Positions 17,537 through 26,053 of a stretch of 64,000 nucleotides of DNA are shown in pieces (within the stretch, counting starts at the first letter, position 1; each line of letters begins with the position of its first letter). Made by a program: the position numbers and the translations under genes. Origin of the DNA: Crocinitomicaceae bacterium (GTDB taxonomy: Bacteria > Bacteroidota > Bacteroidia > Flavobacteriales_D > Crocinitomicaceae); NCBI GenBank assembly GCA_017983465.1, contig JAGOBK010000006.1, positions 62,001-126,000 of the forward strand, in the 5' to 3' direction. The notes under the pieces are model-generated. The model searched no databases, was not told the DNA's origin, and worked only from the letters and a program-made list of their open reading frames with translations.

Positions 17537-18769
17537 TTAACGTATTAAGTCTGTAAAGAAATCCGGATAGGATTTCGAGACGCAAGATGCATTCGAAAGT
17601 TGAATGGATTTGATAGCGATGCATGCTGCTATAGTTGCTGCCATAGCGATTCGGTGATCGTTGTGAGTGTCAATTTCTCCACCATTGACTTCGCCAGTTC
17701 CATAAATGCAAATTTCATTTTCACTTAGTTGATAGGATATTTCAAATTTCTTCAATACCTCACACATCACTGTTAAACGATCAGATTCTTTATTTTTAAG
17801 GCGATTCACTCCTGCAATTTTAGAAGTGCCTTTTGATGCACAAGCTAGAACAACTAGAATTGGGAATAAATCTGGGCAATCAGAAATGTTTGTTTCGAAG
17901 GGTAAGTTTGATTTCGATTTATGAACGAATAGAACATTGTCCTTCCAAGTGATTGTTGCGCCGAAATCTTGAATTACTTGAAGAATTTCTCGATCTGCTT
18001 GCAGCGAGTTCTTGTTTAATCCATGTAGTTCAAGCTTTCCCGAAATTGCTGCACCAACAATTGGATTAGCTGCGCCACTCCAATCTCCTTCAATCTGAAC
18101 TTCTTCCTTTTCCATGCGTTGATTTCCGGGTATATGATACCTGTCATCATTCAATGTATGTAGGACAATGCCAAAATCTCGCATGCGCGTAATGGTCATT
18201 TCCAAGTATGGTTTGCTTTTAAGATCTTCAATGGACACGAATGAATCATGTTCCAAAAATGGAGCGAGTAAAAATAAACCACTGATTGCTTGTGAACCTG
18301 CTTCGCCATTCACACTAACCTTATTTTTTTTAGCTGTTCCGCTAATTTGAATTGGTAATTTAGATCCATTGGACTCAACATCAAATCCAATTTGTTGAAG
18401 AATGTGGCACAATTGAGTATGGTCCCGTTGAAGAAGGCTTCCTGTACCAGTCAAGGTTAGATTTTTTGTGAAAGCCATTCCAACAAATGCTAAAGTCCGC
18501 AGGGCAAATCCACTTTCTTGAACGTTTAAGCAAATGCTATCACTGAGTTCCACTGCTGCGGGATGTACTATTGAAGTTTCAAGGTCGTACTTCGCTCCTA
18601 ATTCTTGAATACAGTTCAACATCGCACTGATATCTTCAGAATGATCTAGTCCAATTAGTTTAGTTGGTTTATTTGCGAGAGCAGCAAGAATCAAACAACG
18701 TTGCGCATCACTTTTGGAAGCGTTGGATTGAATGACGTGTTGAACCTGAAATGGATTAATCGTGGTCAT
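17537..18769 (-). CDS. aroA: 3-phosphoshikimate 1-carboxyvinyltransferase (EPSP synthase)
   Basis: A 410-residue EPSP synthase, sixth step of the shikimate pathway. The N-terminal shikimate-phosphate site reads SNASKSDAQRCLILAAL, a variant of the usual KSxSNRALLLAAL that keeps Lys, Ser and Arg. TGTGSLLQRD replaces the common GTGSLxxRP. The second half carries NRLKNKESDRL and THNDHRIAMAATIA with the expected acidic and basic residues. The start overlaps the end of the DAHP synthase gene by 14 nt, an aromatic-pathway pair. The divergent N-terminal signature deserves attention but all key residues are present. Confidence 0.92.
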   Translation of the reverse strand: MTTINPFQVQHVIQSNASKSDAQRCLILAALANKPTKLIGLDHSEDISAMLNCIQELGAKYDLETSIVHPAAVELSDSICLNVQESGFALRTLAFVGMAFTKNLTLTGTGSLLQRDHTQLCHILQQIGFDVESNGSKLPIQISGTAKKNKVSVNGEAGSQAISGLFLLAPFLEHDSFVSIEDLKSKPYLEMTITRMRDFGIVLHTLNDDRYHIPGNQRMEKEEVQIEGDWSGAANPIVGAAISGKLELHGLNKNSLQADREILQVIQDFGATITWKDNVLFVHKSKSNLPFETNISDCPDLFPILVVLACASKGTSKIAGVNRLKNKESDRLTVMCEVLKKFEISYQLSENEICIYGTGEVNGGEIDTHNDHRIAMAATIAACIAIKSIQLSNASCVSKSYPDFFTDLIR

Positions 18770-19802
18770 CTTTTGATAAAATATCAGATTGAATACGAAT
18801 AGAATCCTGATGAATTAACTTGAAAAGTTGAGTGACAAATTCTTCTGAGATTCCTTCTGAACTTGCTTTTAATACATTGCTTCGGAGTGCTTCTTCCCAT
18901 CTGTTGGATTGCAGGATAACATGATTTTTATCCTTCTTGAATTCCCCAATCTGTTCAGAAATACGCATGCGATTTTTCAATAACTGAATAATTGATTCAT
19001 CTGTGTGTGTCAATTGCTCTCGAAAGGCAAGCATGGCGTCCTCTTCAATTTCCGCACGATTACGAATTGTTAAAGAATTCAACAACTCTTTTAATTCTGC
19101 CGGAGTGATTTGTTGTTTAGCGTCTGTCCAGGCAATAGAAGGATTCACGTGGGATTCAATCATTAATCCGTCATAATTCAGGTCCATAGCTTTTTGAGCC
19201 AGTGGCATGAGTAAATGCGCCCTTCCTCCAATATGGGAGGGATCACAGATTAATGGGATTTCTGGTAATTCTTGTTTAAGGTCAATAGGGATTTGCCAAT
19301 TCGGGTCATTTCGATAAAGTGTTTTCTCGTAAACTGAGAATCCACGGTGAATTGCGCTCACATCTGTTATTCCAGCTTTCCAAATGCGTTCAATTGCTCC
19401 AATCCAAAGTTTCAGGTCTGGATTTACCGGATTTTTCACCATGACTTTGATGTTCGTCCCTTTTAGTGATTCTGCAATTTCTTGAACGGTAAATGGATTA
19501 ACGGTAGAACGAGCACCTACCCAAATCATATCGAAGTTATTCTTGAGTGCTAATTCGACGTGTTCTGCCTTTGCGACTTCTGTGGCTATTTTCAAACCGT
19601 ACGTTTCACGTACTTCGCACATCCACGAAATTCCTACGTCACCAATTCCTTCGAACTCTCCAGGACGTGTTCTTGGTTTCCATATACCAGCTCGAAAGTA
19701 ATCGATGCCTACTTTGGACAATCCTAGGGCTGTCTCAAGAACTTGTTCTCGGGTTTCCGCGCTACACGGACCAGAAATCACTAAGAAATTTACTGGAATC
19801 AT
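18756..19802 (-). CDS. Bifunctional DAHP synthase / chorismate mutase
   Basis: A 348-residue fusion. Residues 1 to about 255 form a KDSA-type (class I-beta) DAHP synthase: VISGPCSAETREQV, FRAGIWKPRTRPGEFEG, MVKNPVNPDL, AIHRGFS, LICDPSHIGGRA and GLMIESHVNPS. Residues about 260-340 form an AroQ-type chorismate mutase helix bundle (IIQLLKNRMRISEQIGEFKKDKN). The first enzyme joins PEP and erythrose-4-phosphate; the second makes prephenate. In related fusions the mutase domain also serves as the feedback sensor. It is immediately upstream of aroA in the same transcript. Confidence 0.93.
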   Translation of the reverse strand: MIPVNFLVISGPCSAETREQVLETALGLSKVGIDYFRAGIWKPRTRPGEFEGIGDVGISWMCEVRETYGLKIATEVAKAEHVELALKNNFDMIWVGARSTVNPFTVQEIAESLKGTNIKVMVKNPVNPDLKLWIGAIERIWKAGITDVSAIHRGFSVYEKTLYRNDPNWQIPIDLKQELPEIPLICDPSHIGGRAHLLMPLAQKAMDLNYDGLMIESHVNPSIAWTDAKQQITPAELKELLNSLTIRNRAEIEEDAMLAFREQLTHTDESIIQLLKNRMRISEQIGEFKKDKNHVILQSNRWEEALRSNVLKASSEGISEEFVTQLFKLIHQDSIRIQSDILSKDDHD

Positions 19803-19816
19803 CTTTTATCGTGTAC

Positions 19817-19842
19817 AAAAAAGGGGAACGAATTCCCCTTTT
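19817..19842 (-). terminator. Rho-independent terminator downstream of rny
   Basis: On the minus strand AAAAGGGGAA pairs with TTCCCCTTTT across a UUCG tetraloop, followed by a U run. It begins a few bases past the rny stop and separates rny from the DAHP synthase gene. Confidence 0.85.
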
Positions 19843-19844
19843 GA

Positions 19845-21374
19845 TTATTTAGCGTAATTAACAGATCTTTTTTCTCGAATGACGGTCACCTTGACTTGTC
19901 CTGGATAGGTCATTTCTGTTTGAATGCGCTGAGAGATAGTGAATGAAAGTTCTTCAGAACGTTGATCAGATACTTTCTCTGCTTCTACAAGAACGCGAAG
20001 TTCTCTTCCCGCTTGAATGGCATAAGCACTAGAAACTCCTTCATAAGATAAAGCAAGGTTTTCAAGTTCTTTAATACGTTTAATGTATGCTTCAACGATT
20101 TCACGTCTTGCACCTGGGCGCGCACCTGAGATGGCATCACACACTTGTACGATTGGTGAAATCAATGTTGTCATTTCGATTTCGTCGTGGTGAGCACCAA
20201 TAGCATTTAATACATCACCTTTTTCACCGAATTTCTCAGCGATTTTCATCCCTAAGATAGCGTGAGGTAATTCTGGCTCCTCGTCTGGAACTTTACCGAT
20301 ATCATGTAATAATCCTGCGCGTTTCGCCAATTTAACATTCAATCCAAGTTCAGCTGCCATGATAGCACAAAGATTCGCTACCTCTCTCGAGTGTTGTAGC
20401 AAGTTTTGTCCATAAGAAGAACGGTATTTCATTCTTCCCACCATGCGCATCAATTCTGGATGAAGTCCGTGAATTCCTAAATCGATACACGTACGACGAC
20501 CGGTCTCAGCAATTTCTTCGTCCAGTTGTTTACGTGTTTTAGCTACCACTTCCTCTATACGAGCTGGGTGAATACGTCCATCAGAAACAAGTTGGTGTAA
20601 GGATAAACGTGCGATTTCGCGTCTAACTGGATCAAAACAAGAAAGAATGATTGCTTCTGGCGTATCATCAACGATAATTTCAACACCTGTTGCCGCTTCT
20701 AATGCACGAATGTTACGTCCTTCACGACCAATAATTCTTCCTTTTACCTCATCGGATTCAATATTGAAAACAGAAACAGCATTTTCGATGGCTTGCTCCG
20801 TCGCTACACGTTGAATTGATTGAATCACGATTTTACGTGCTTCTTTATTCGCATTCAATTTCGCTTCTTCTGTGATTTCTTTGATGGTAGACATGGCCGC
20901 AGTACGAGCTTCATCAGTAAGAGCAGTCATCAAGTCTTTTTTCGCGTCCTCCGGACTCAAGTTGCTAATTTTAGATAATTCAGCTACTTGTTTTTGTTGA
21001 ATTTTATCTAATTCTTGTTGGCGTAACTCAAGAGCAGCTGCCTTCACGTCATAATCAGCTTTTGATTTCTCCGCTTCTTTCTCTTTGCGGTTCAGGTCTT
21101 CAAGTTTTTGATTGAGTGTTTTTTCTTTAGCACGGTAACGATCTTCGTTTGATTGCATGCGTTTTTCTCGCTCGCGAATAGATTCTTCGTGCTCTTCTTT
21201 TTGTTTTAAAAATTTCTCTTTGGATTGAAGTGCACGTTCTTTACGAATGTTTTCTGCCTCGATTTCGGCATTTTTAATGATTTCTTGACTTTTAGATTTG
21301 ATTAAGAAACGCTGTGCAATCACTGTTGCTCCTGCGCCACCAATCAAACCTATTAATAATCCTACTGACCACAT
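19845..21374 (-). CDS. rny: Ribonuclease Y
   Basis: A 509-residue membrane-anchored endoribonuclease that initiates mRNA decay. One N-terminal transmembrane helix ([19 protein letters not shown]) is followed by a long charged coiled coil (about residues 30-150), a KH RNA-binding domain ([20 protein letters not shown]) and an HD phosphohydrolase domain ([11 protein letters not shown] ... [17 protein letters not shown]) with the metal-binding His-Asp. Length and order are canonical. It lies 46 nt after zapA and ends at a strong terminator. Confidence 0.96.
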   Translation of the reverse strand: MWSVGLLIGLIGGAGATVIAQRFLIKSKSQEIIKNAEIEAENIRKERALQSKEKFLKQKEEHEESIREREKRMQSNEDRYRAKEKTLNQKLEDLNRKEKEAEKSKADYDVKAAALELRQQELDKIQQKQVAELSKISNLSPEDAKKDLMTALTDEARTAAMSTIKEITEEAKLNANKEARKIVIQSIQRVATEQAIENAVSVFNIESDEVKGRIIGREGRNIRALEAATGVEIIVDDTPEAIILSCFDPVRREIARLSLHQLVSDGRIHPARIEEVVAKTRKQLDEEIAETGRRTCIDLGIHGLHPELMRMVGRMKYRSSYGQNLLQHSREVANLCAIMAAELGLNVKLAKRAGLLHDIGKVPDEEPELPHAILGMKIAEKFGEKGDVLNAIGAHHDEIEMTTLISPIVQVCDAISGARPGARREIVEAYIKRIKELENLALSYEGVSSAYAIQAGRELRVLVEAEKVSDQRSEELSFTISQRIQTEMTYPGQVKVTVIREKRSVNYAK

Positions 21375-21420
21375 ATTCTTTTAATTATGTATGAATATTG
21401 GTCGTTGAAACGAACGTAAA

Positions 21421-21714
21421 TTATTGAATTCCGTCTAAATCTGCAGAGAGGTTTTGCAACGCCTCCTCAATTTCACTATAGTCTACAGGAGCTTGTGCAA
21501 CTGGTGCATTCTCACTCGTCGCTTTGGCTAACAATTGCAAGGCAGACATAGCGATCAAGTCTTGATTATCATTTACAGCATAATTTTTACGCAGCATTTC
21601 CACTGCTTTATTAATATCCGCAGCAGCTTTCGTTACCTTCTCTTCATCACTTGCCGGCACATTAAGTGGGTAAGTTCTTCCTGCAATGGTAATTTTAAGT
21701 GATACTTTGCTCAT
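21421..21714 (-). CDS. zapA: Cell division protein ZapA
   Basis: A 97-residue FtsZ-ring-associated protein. The N-terminal globular part reads KVSLKITIAGRTYPLNVPASDEEKVTKAAADINKAVEML, characteristic of ZapA, and is followed by the coiled-coil helix with DNQDLIAMSALQLLAKA. Its ATG overlaps the stop of the upstream coiled-coil gene by one base (TAATG). The order coiled-coil protein - zapA - rny recurs in Bacteroidota by general knowledge. Confidence 0.9.
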   Translation of the reverse strand: MSKVSLKITIAGRTYPLNVPASDEEKVTKAAADINKAVEMLRKNYAVNDNQDLIAMSALQLLAKATSENAPVAQAPVDYSEIEEALQNLSADLDGIQ

Positions 21715-22028
21715 TATGATTGCTTCAACTGTTCGATACAGAATTCAATTTCTTTCACTAGTTCATCAATTTCCTGTTCAGTTCTCCCTATTACCGGAGC
21801 AGGAACTTCAACGACTTTATTTTCAGCCAAATGTAAAGCTGACTTTAAGGACTCAATTTCGGCCTTCAAGTGAGTATTAGCCGTTAATTCTTTGGCTAAT
21901 TCCTCCTTATTACGATCGATTTCTTCTTGAAGAATCTCGTTTTTCGAACGTTCTGAACGAAGGGCTTCCCCAATTCGAACTGCTTTTCGACTAATTTCTT
22001 GTATGGTGTATTGAATCTTTTCAGTCAT
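21714..22028 (-). CDS. Small coiled-coil protein upstream of zapA
   Basis: A 104-residue, almost entirely helical protein with heptad-like spacing and alternating Glu/Lys (SKNEILQEEIDRNKEELAKE, then HLKAEIESLKSALHLAENKV). It has no signal peptide or membrane segment. Its position directly before zapA, with overlapping codons, suggests a cell-division partner in the manner of ZapB, but there is no diagnostic motif. Confidence 0.7.
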   Translation of the reverse strand: MTEKIQYTIQEISRKAVRIGEALRSERSKNEILQEEIDRNKEELAKELTANTHLKAEIESLKSALHLAENKVVEVPAPVIGRTEQEIDELVKEIEFCIEQLKQS

Positions 22029-22044
22029 TACTTTTGACTTTGTA

Positions 22045-22052
22045 CAAAGTTA
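22045..22052 (-). promoter_or_regulatory. -7 box for the coiled-coil - zapA - rny transcript
   Basis: The minus strand reads TAACTTTG, 16 nt before the ATG at 22028. It is divergent from the M23 peptidase promoter at 22091-22120. Confidence 0.5.
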
Positions 22053-22090
22053 ACAAGCATTCGATTACATTTATCATTTTTCCCAATCTA

Positions 22091-22120
22091 TTTTGCATTT
22101 TTTTTGAAAGTGTATCTTTG
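22091..22120 (+). promoter_or_regulatory. Bacteroidota promoter, -33 and -7 boxes, abutting the M23 peptidase start
   Basis: TTTTG at 22091-22095, a 17-nt spacer and TATCTTTG at 22113-22120 make a near-ideal promoter. The ATG at 22124 follows after only 3 nt (tct), so the transcript should be leaderless. This decides the start against a 30-codon upstream extension. Confidence 0.7.
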
Positions 22121-22123
22121 TCT

Positions 22124-23812
22124 ATGTTCAAATCCTTTACATTCCTCCTTTTATTCGCTGTCAATTTTACTGTTTGGTCACAAATGATTACGGCGGATTC
22201 TATTTGGTGTCTGCCAATTGGAACAGCTAAACCGGAATTAAGTGCTGGTTTCGGGGACATTCGTCCAAATCACTTTCATATGGGATTAGATTTTCGGACG
22301 GATGGAAAGGAAGGAATTCCATTGTACGCAATCGCTGATGGATATATTTCGCGAATTCGGATTTCATCAAGTGGTTACGGACGTGTAATTTATATTGATC
22401 ACCCAAATGGACTCACCTCTGTTTATGCTCACTGTTCTCAATTTTCTGAGCGGATTAACTCTTTTGTCATTCCGACTCAAATTCAATTTGAACAAAATGA
22501 ACTAGACTGGAAATTTAGTCCGAATGAATTACCGGTTAACAAAGGTGAGCAAATTGCGCTCTCTGGAAATAGTGGGAATTCGACAGGACCACATTTGCAT
22601 TTTGAGTTACGAGACACCAAAACTGAACATGCCTTGAATCCTCTTCTACACGGATTCCATGTCAGTGATGTTGCTCCACCAAGTTTACACGGCATTCGGT
22701 TACTGGCCATTGATGAAAATGGATTTGTTGTTCCGGCTAAATCATTGATTATCCCGCTGACTAAGAATGTTCATCGAGTGAAGCTTCCCCAAGACTTTAT
22801 TCAAGGAACAGATAAATTGGGTATCACCATTTCTGCAACGGATCCAATGAAGTCGGGTGGACATGGATTTGGTTTATTTTCAGCTGAAATAGTGAGTTCA
22901 AATCATGAACAATTTGGTTTTGAGATGGCTGATATTTCATTTGATGATTCGAGGTATGTAAATAATCATATGGACTACGATGAATACAAATCAAAGGGAA
23001 TTAAATACCAGAAACTTTTTCGGAATAAGTATAATCCATTGACTATTTATCAATTAGAATCGAGAGGAGGTATCTCCTTGCATGGATTTGATTCTATTTC
23101 CTGTTCTATAATTTTAGAAGATGTGAATGGAAATGTGAGTCAACATGAATTATTGATCGAATATCCGTTTGAAATGAAGCAAATGAAGCATCCGTTTTTT
23201 GACCCGCTTCTTTATTTTCTCCCTGAGGCCTTGTATACATTTCATTCAGAAAACATGAAGGTGTTGGTTGATCCAAATACTTTTTATGAACCGATCAAAA
23301 AGACGATGAATTTATCCTTCGGTCAATTTGGGAACTCAAAAACGGTCATTCAAAAGCCAATTTGTGTGGAAATGAGGGCGAAGAACACTCCTGCAATCGA
23401 AAAACAATATTTAGCCATTAATGGTGATGCGTTGGAATGTACTCGAGAAAATGGATGGCTCGCTTCTGAGTCCAAGCAATTGGGAACTTTTTCAATCAAA
23501 GTGGATACGGTAGCTCCAACAATAGTTTTTATGCCAACTTCTAGCAACGTGGTCATTCCAAATCAATTTTCTTGGAAAATGACGGATGGACAATCGGGCA
23601 TTGCGAAGTACGAGCTATTGATAAATGCTGAGTGGAATACGGTTTATTTTGATCAAAAAAACAATTTGGTTACATGGAAAAATGACCGACGCGCAACGAT
23701 TATTGGACCTCCGTCAGAAAATGTGCTTTCAATGGAATTTCGTGTAACCGATCGTTGTGGGAATGTTCAGACGTGGTCGAAAGTCGTGAATGTTATCGAC
23801 GAACCCCGTTAG
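22124..23812 (+). CDS. Secreted M23 (LytM-type) metallopeptidase
   Basis: A 562-residue exported peptidase. Signal peptide MFKSFTFLLLFAVNFTVWSQ, then a LytM domain: FGDIRPNHFHMGLDFRTDG (His and Asp zinc ligands), IADGYISRIRISSSGYG, VYAHCSQFSERI and TGPHLHFELRD with the HxH motif. The remaining 350 residues are beta-rich, with Ig-like segments (FRVTDRCGNVQTW near the end). It is likely to cut peptidoglycan cross-links or act as a scaffold for amidases in the periplasm. All metal ligands are present, so activity is plausible. Its end overlaps convergent tsaB by 20 nt. Confidence 0.88.
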   Translation: MFKSFTFLLLFAVNFTVWSQMITADSIWCLPIGTAKPELSAGFGDIRPNHFHMGLDFRTDGKEGIPLYAIADGYISRIRISSSGYGRVIYIDHPNGLTSVYAHCSQFSERINSFVIPTQIQFEQNELDWKFSPNELPVNKGEQIALSGNSGNSTGPHLHFELRDTKTEHALNPLLHGFHVSDVAPPSLHGIRLLAIDENGFVVPAKSLIIPLTKNVHRVKLPQDFIQGTDKLGITISATDPMKSGGHGFGLFSAEIVSSNHEQFGFEMADISFDDSRYVNNHMDYDEYKSKGIKYQKLFRNKYNPLTIYQLESRGGISLHGFDSISCSIILEDVNGNVSQHELLIEYPFEMKQMKHPFFDPLLYFLPEALYTFHSENMKVLVDPNTFYEPIKKTMNLSFGQFGNSKTVIQKPICVEMRAKNTPAIEKQYLAINGDALECTRENGWLASESKQLGTFSIKVDTVAPTIVFMPTSSNVVIPNQFSWKMTDGQSGIAKYELLINAEWNTVYFDQKNNLVTWKNDRRATIIGPPSENVLSMEFRVTDRCGNVQTWSKVVNVIDEPR

Positions 23813-24452
23813 CATCCTTTAGGTAAATAGGTGAGAAGTAAGCCAGGTTTTCGAATTCCTTCTTTTGAAATTTTTCGTAAGCAATGGATGCTTGTCCTTT
23901 TGCACTGCAAAGCACGTTTTCATGCCATGTAATGTTTCTATGTCCCCACATTTCTTTGCATTTTGCTGCGCCATCGCCAAGAACAACGAAGGGTTCGAAA
24001 TCCGAGAAACTGTCCTCGCTTAAAACAATGGCATCTAATTCTTGAAGGGTTTTTCCATCGGCATCAAATACCTGAGCATAGACTTCCATGCGTCGAGCGT
24101 CGAGCATGGGGATGATTGGTATGCCACTTGTTGGAATGACGTTTTTAAGTGCAATTAAGGTATCAACCGCAATGAAAGGAATGTTCAAAGCGAAGCAAAG
24201 ACCTTTTGCTGTTGATAGTCCAATTCGAAGCCCAGTGTAGGAACCTGGTCCTGCTGAAACACTCACGGCGCTTAGTTGGGACAATTCAATTTGAGCATCT
24301 TGCAACACATCTTGTATGAAAAGTGTAAGTGACTCACTGTGAATATAACCATCCGAAACGGTTTCCTTTATTGAAATAACGCTCCCATTGTTTGAGAGGG
24401 CTACGCTACATACTTTTGTGGCTGTTTCTAGGTGAAGAATGTAGTTATTCAT
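23793..24452 (-). CDS. tsaB: tRNA threonylcarbamoyladenosine biosynthesis protein TsaB
   Basis: A 219-residue ASKHA-fold protein that partners TsaD and TsaE in making t6A37 of ANN-decoding tRNAs. MNNYILHLETATKVCSVALS opens the fold, and SAGPGSYTGLRIGLSTAKGL is the family hallmark; IPMLDARRMEVYAQVF follows. The start at 24452 is preferred: ATGAATAA overlaps the end of the response-regulator gene by 8 nt, whereas a longer frame would add nine residues with no homology. TsaB is often near unrelated genes, so the coupling to the regulator is positional only. Confidence 0.93.
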   Translation of the reverse strand: MNNYILHLETATKVCSVALSNNGSVISIKETVSDGYIHSESLTLFIQDVLQDAQIELSQLSAVSVSAGPGSYTGLRIGLSTAKGLCFALNIPFIAVDTLIALKNVIPTSGIPIIPMLDARRMEVYAQVFDADGKTLQELDAIVLSEDSFSDFEPFVVLGDGAAKCKEMWGHRNITWHENVLCSAKGQASIAYEKFQKKEFENLAYFSPIYLKDANGVRR

Positions 24453-25137
24453 CGCCAAGTTCAAATTTAAATCCAACACCGTGAACGTTCGTGATTTGAA
24501 TCGTCGGATCTTCTTTGAGGTACTTTCTCAGTTTCGTTATGAAAACATCTAAGCTACGACCAACAAAATAATCATCTTGTCCCCAAACTGTGTTTAAAAT
24601 AATATCTCGTGCGAGCAATTGATTTTTAAATCGAAACAAGGTTCGCAAAATCATGGCTTCTTTTTTCGTTAACGTTTGTTTGGTTGTTGGAGAGGTTAAG
24701 GCGAAGTTTTCCGTATCGAAAAGAAAGATTCCTAATTTAACAATTTTCTCCTCCGGCTGGATGACGTTTACCTTCACTCTTTTCAACAATGCGCGCACAC
24801 GCAATTGAAGTTCCTCCACACTAAATGGTTTGGTTAAGTAGTCGTCTCCACCTGCATTGAAACCTTCGATTTTATCTTCGGTCATCGATTTTGCGGATAA
24901 GAATAGAATCGGAATGTCTGTATTTACTTTTCGTATGTCTCTAGCTAAGGTAAATCCATCTTTAACGGGCAACATCACATCAAAAATACATAGGTGATAG
25001 GGTTCGTCGTTGAATCGACGAAGTCCTTCAGATCCGTTTTCACAAAGTGTTACGGCATATCCATCGGAACGCAATTGATCGGAAATAACGATTCCAAGGT
25101 TGATATCGTCTTCTACAATGAGGATTTTTATTTTCAT
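24445..25137 (-). CDS. OmpR/PhoB-family response regulator (orphan in window)
   Basis: A 230-residue two-domain regulator. The receiver shows EDD near the N-terminus, the phospho-acceptor in LCIFDVMLPVKDGFTL (Asp about residue 52), LFLSAKS and DDYLTKPF. The C-terminal winged helix shows LTKKEAMILRTLFRFKNQLL, SLDVFITKLRKYLKEDP and NVHGVGFKFEL. It resembles the RprY-type regulators of Bacteroidota. No histidine kinase gene adjoins it. Its 5' leader is about 75 nt long from the -7 box at 25216-25223 and contains an imperfect hairpin. Confidence 0.9.
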   Translation of the reverse strand: MKIKILIVEDDINLGIVISDQLRSDGYAVTLCENGSEGLRRFNDEPYHLCIFDVMLPVKDGFTLARDIRKVNTDIPILFLSAKSMTEDKIEGFNAGGDDYLTKPFSVEELQLRVRALLKRVKVNVIQPEEKIVKLGIFLFDTENFALTSPTTKQTLTKKEAMILRTLFRFKNQLLARDIILNTVWGQDDYFVGRSLDVFITKLRKYLKEDPTIQITNVHGVGFKFELGDE

Positions 25138-25157
25138 GGAAACGTCTTAAAAAGCCA

Positions 25158-25182
25158 AGAGCCTTGGAAAAACCAAAGCTCT
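25158..25182. other. Imperfect hairpin in the leader of the minus-strand response regulator
   Basis: AGAGC (25158-25162) pairs with GCTCT (25178-25182), and TTGG with CCAA inside, with one C-A mismatch and an A5 loop. It lies in the predicted 5' leader and lacks a T run on either strand, so it is not an obvious terminator. Confidence 0.4.
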
Positions 25183-25215
25183 CAACTATTAACCTAAACC
25201 TACTACTAGTTCACA

Positions 25216-25223
25216 CAAAGATA
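25216..25223 (-). promoter_or_regulatory. -7 box for the minus-strand response regulator
   Basis: Minus strand TATCTTTG, about 78 nt upstream of the ATG at 25137; no good -33 element was found. Confidence 0.5.
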
Positions 25224-25320
25224 AGTGAATTTCAGATGTCAGGTTACATTGTTTATGTTAATTTTTTCCTAAATAATAAAATCAATACTGTTTCACAGGA
25301 AATTGCTTCTTGCTATAGTG

Positions 25321-25328
25321 TATCTTTG
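25321..25328 (+). promoter_or_regulatory. -7 box for the plus-strand response regulator
   Basis: TATCTTTG, with a weak TTG at 25303-25305 upstream. The ATG directly after the box (25329) lies before the expected start point, which favours the in-frame ATG at 25347. Confidence 0.55.
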
Positions 25329-25346
25329 ATGTATAAAAAAAACGAT

Positions 25347-26012
25347 ATGGCTTTTATTTTTGTGGTTGACGACGAGGAAGATATCAGGGAACTGTTGCGT
25401 TACAACTTAATGCAGGACGGACACCGTGTTTCTACCTTCGAAAATGGAAGTCTTTGTTTGAAAGCGGTAGAGCTTGAAAAACCGGACCTTATTTTGCTTG
25501 ATGTCATGATGCCAATGATGGATGGAATTGAGGTATGTGAAGCCATAAAAAACAATGAGGAAAATGAAGATATTATCATTTGTTTTTTAACAGCACGCAG
25601 TGAGGATTATAGTCAGATTGCTGGACTTGAAGCAGGAGGGGACGACTATATTTCAAAACCAATCAAACCGAAAGTTTTATTGAGTCGAATTCATGCCTTG
25701 CTAAGACGCAAAACAAAATCAGAAGTCAAAGATGCTATTTCACACGAACTTAAAATAAATAGAGAACGCTATCTTGTGGAAAAAGATGGTTTGGAAATTC
25801 AATTGCCGCGAAAAGAGTTTGAATTACTTGCATTGTTAACTTCAAGACCAGATTTTGTTTTTAAACGTGAAGTAATCTTAGAACAGGTTTGGGGTTCTGA
25901 AGTCGTAGTAGGTGACCGCACAATTGACGTTCATATTCGCAAGTTGCGCGAGAAAATAGGTGAACACACTATTTCTACAGTGAAAGGAATCGGTTATAAA
26001 TTCAATAGATAA
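25347..26012 (+). CDS. PhoB-family response regulator (orphan in window)
   Basis: A 221-residue regulator starting MAFIFVVDDEEDIREL. Receiver: acidic VDDEED, phospho-acceptor in LILLDVMMPMMDGIEV, FLTARS, GGDDYISKPI. DNA-binding domain: LPRKEFELLALLTSRPDFVF, LEQVWGSEVVVGDRTIDVHI, GIGYKFNR. A longer frame from 25164 is rejected because it crosses the -7 box and reads a poorly biased stretch. It is divergent from another OmpR-type regulator 209 bp away; neither has a kinase beside it. The similarity to PhoB suggests, but does not prove, a link to phosphate starvation and to pafA 3 kb downstream. Confidence 0.9.
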   Translation: MAFIFVVDDEEDIRELLRYNLMQDGHRVSTFENGSLCLKAVELEKPDLILLDVMMPMMDGIEVCEAIKNNEENEDIIICFLTARSEDYSQIAGLEAGGDDYISKPIKPKVLLSRIHALLRRKTKSEVKDAISHELKINRERYLVEKDGLEIQLPRKEFELLALLTSRPDFVFKREVILEQVWGSEVVVGDRTIDVHIRKLREKIGEHTISTVKGIGYKFNR

Positions 26013-26017
26013 CTTTG
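26010..26017 (+). promoter_or_regulatory. -7 box before the VWD-domain gene
   Basis: TAACTTTG overlaps the stop codon of the response regulator and lies 36 nt before the ATG at 26054. No clear -33 element. Confidence 0.4.
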
Positions 26018-26053
26018 GTTCAATCTTTGTAAGCATTCAAAAAAATTAGTTTT

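Noticed and set aside
21375-21420. 6S RNA beside zapA, as in Proteobacteria
   Set aside because: The gap between rny and zapA is only 46 nt, too short for 6S RNA.
22034-22123. 30-codon N-terminal extension of the M23 peptidase
   Set aside because: It would run across the promoter boxes and hide the signal peptide.
25164-25346. 61-codon extension of the plus-strand response regulator
   Set aside because: It precedes the -7 box and has no receiver-domain similarity.
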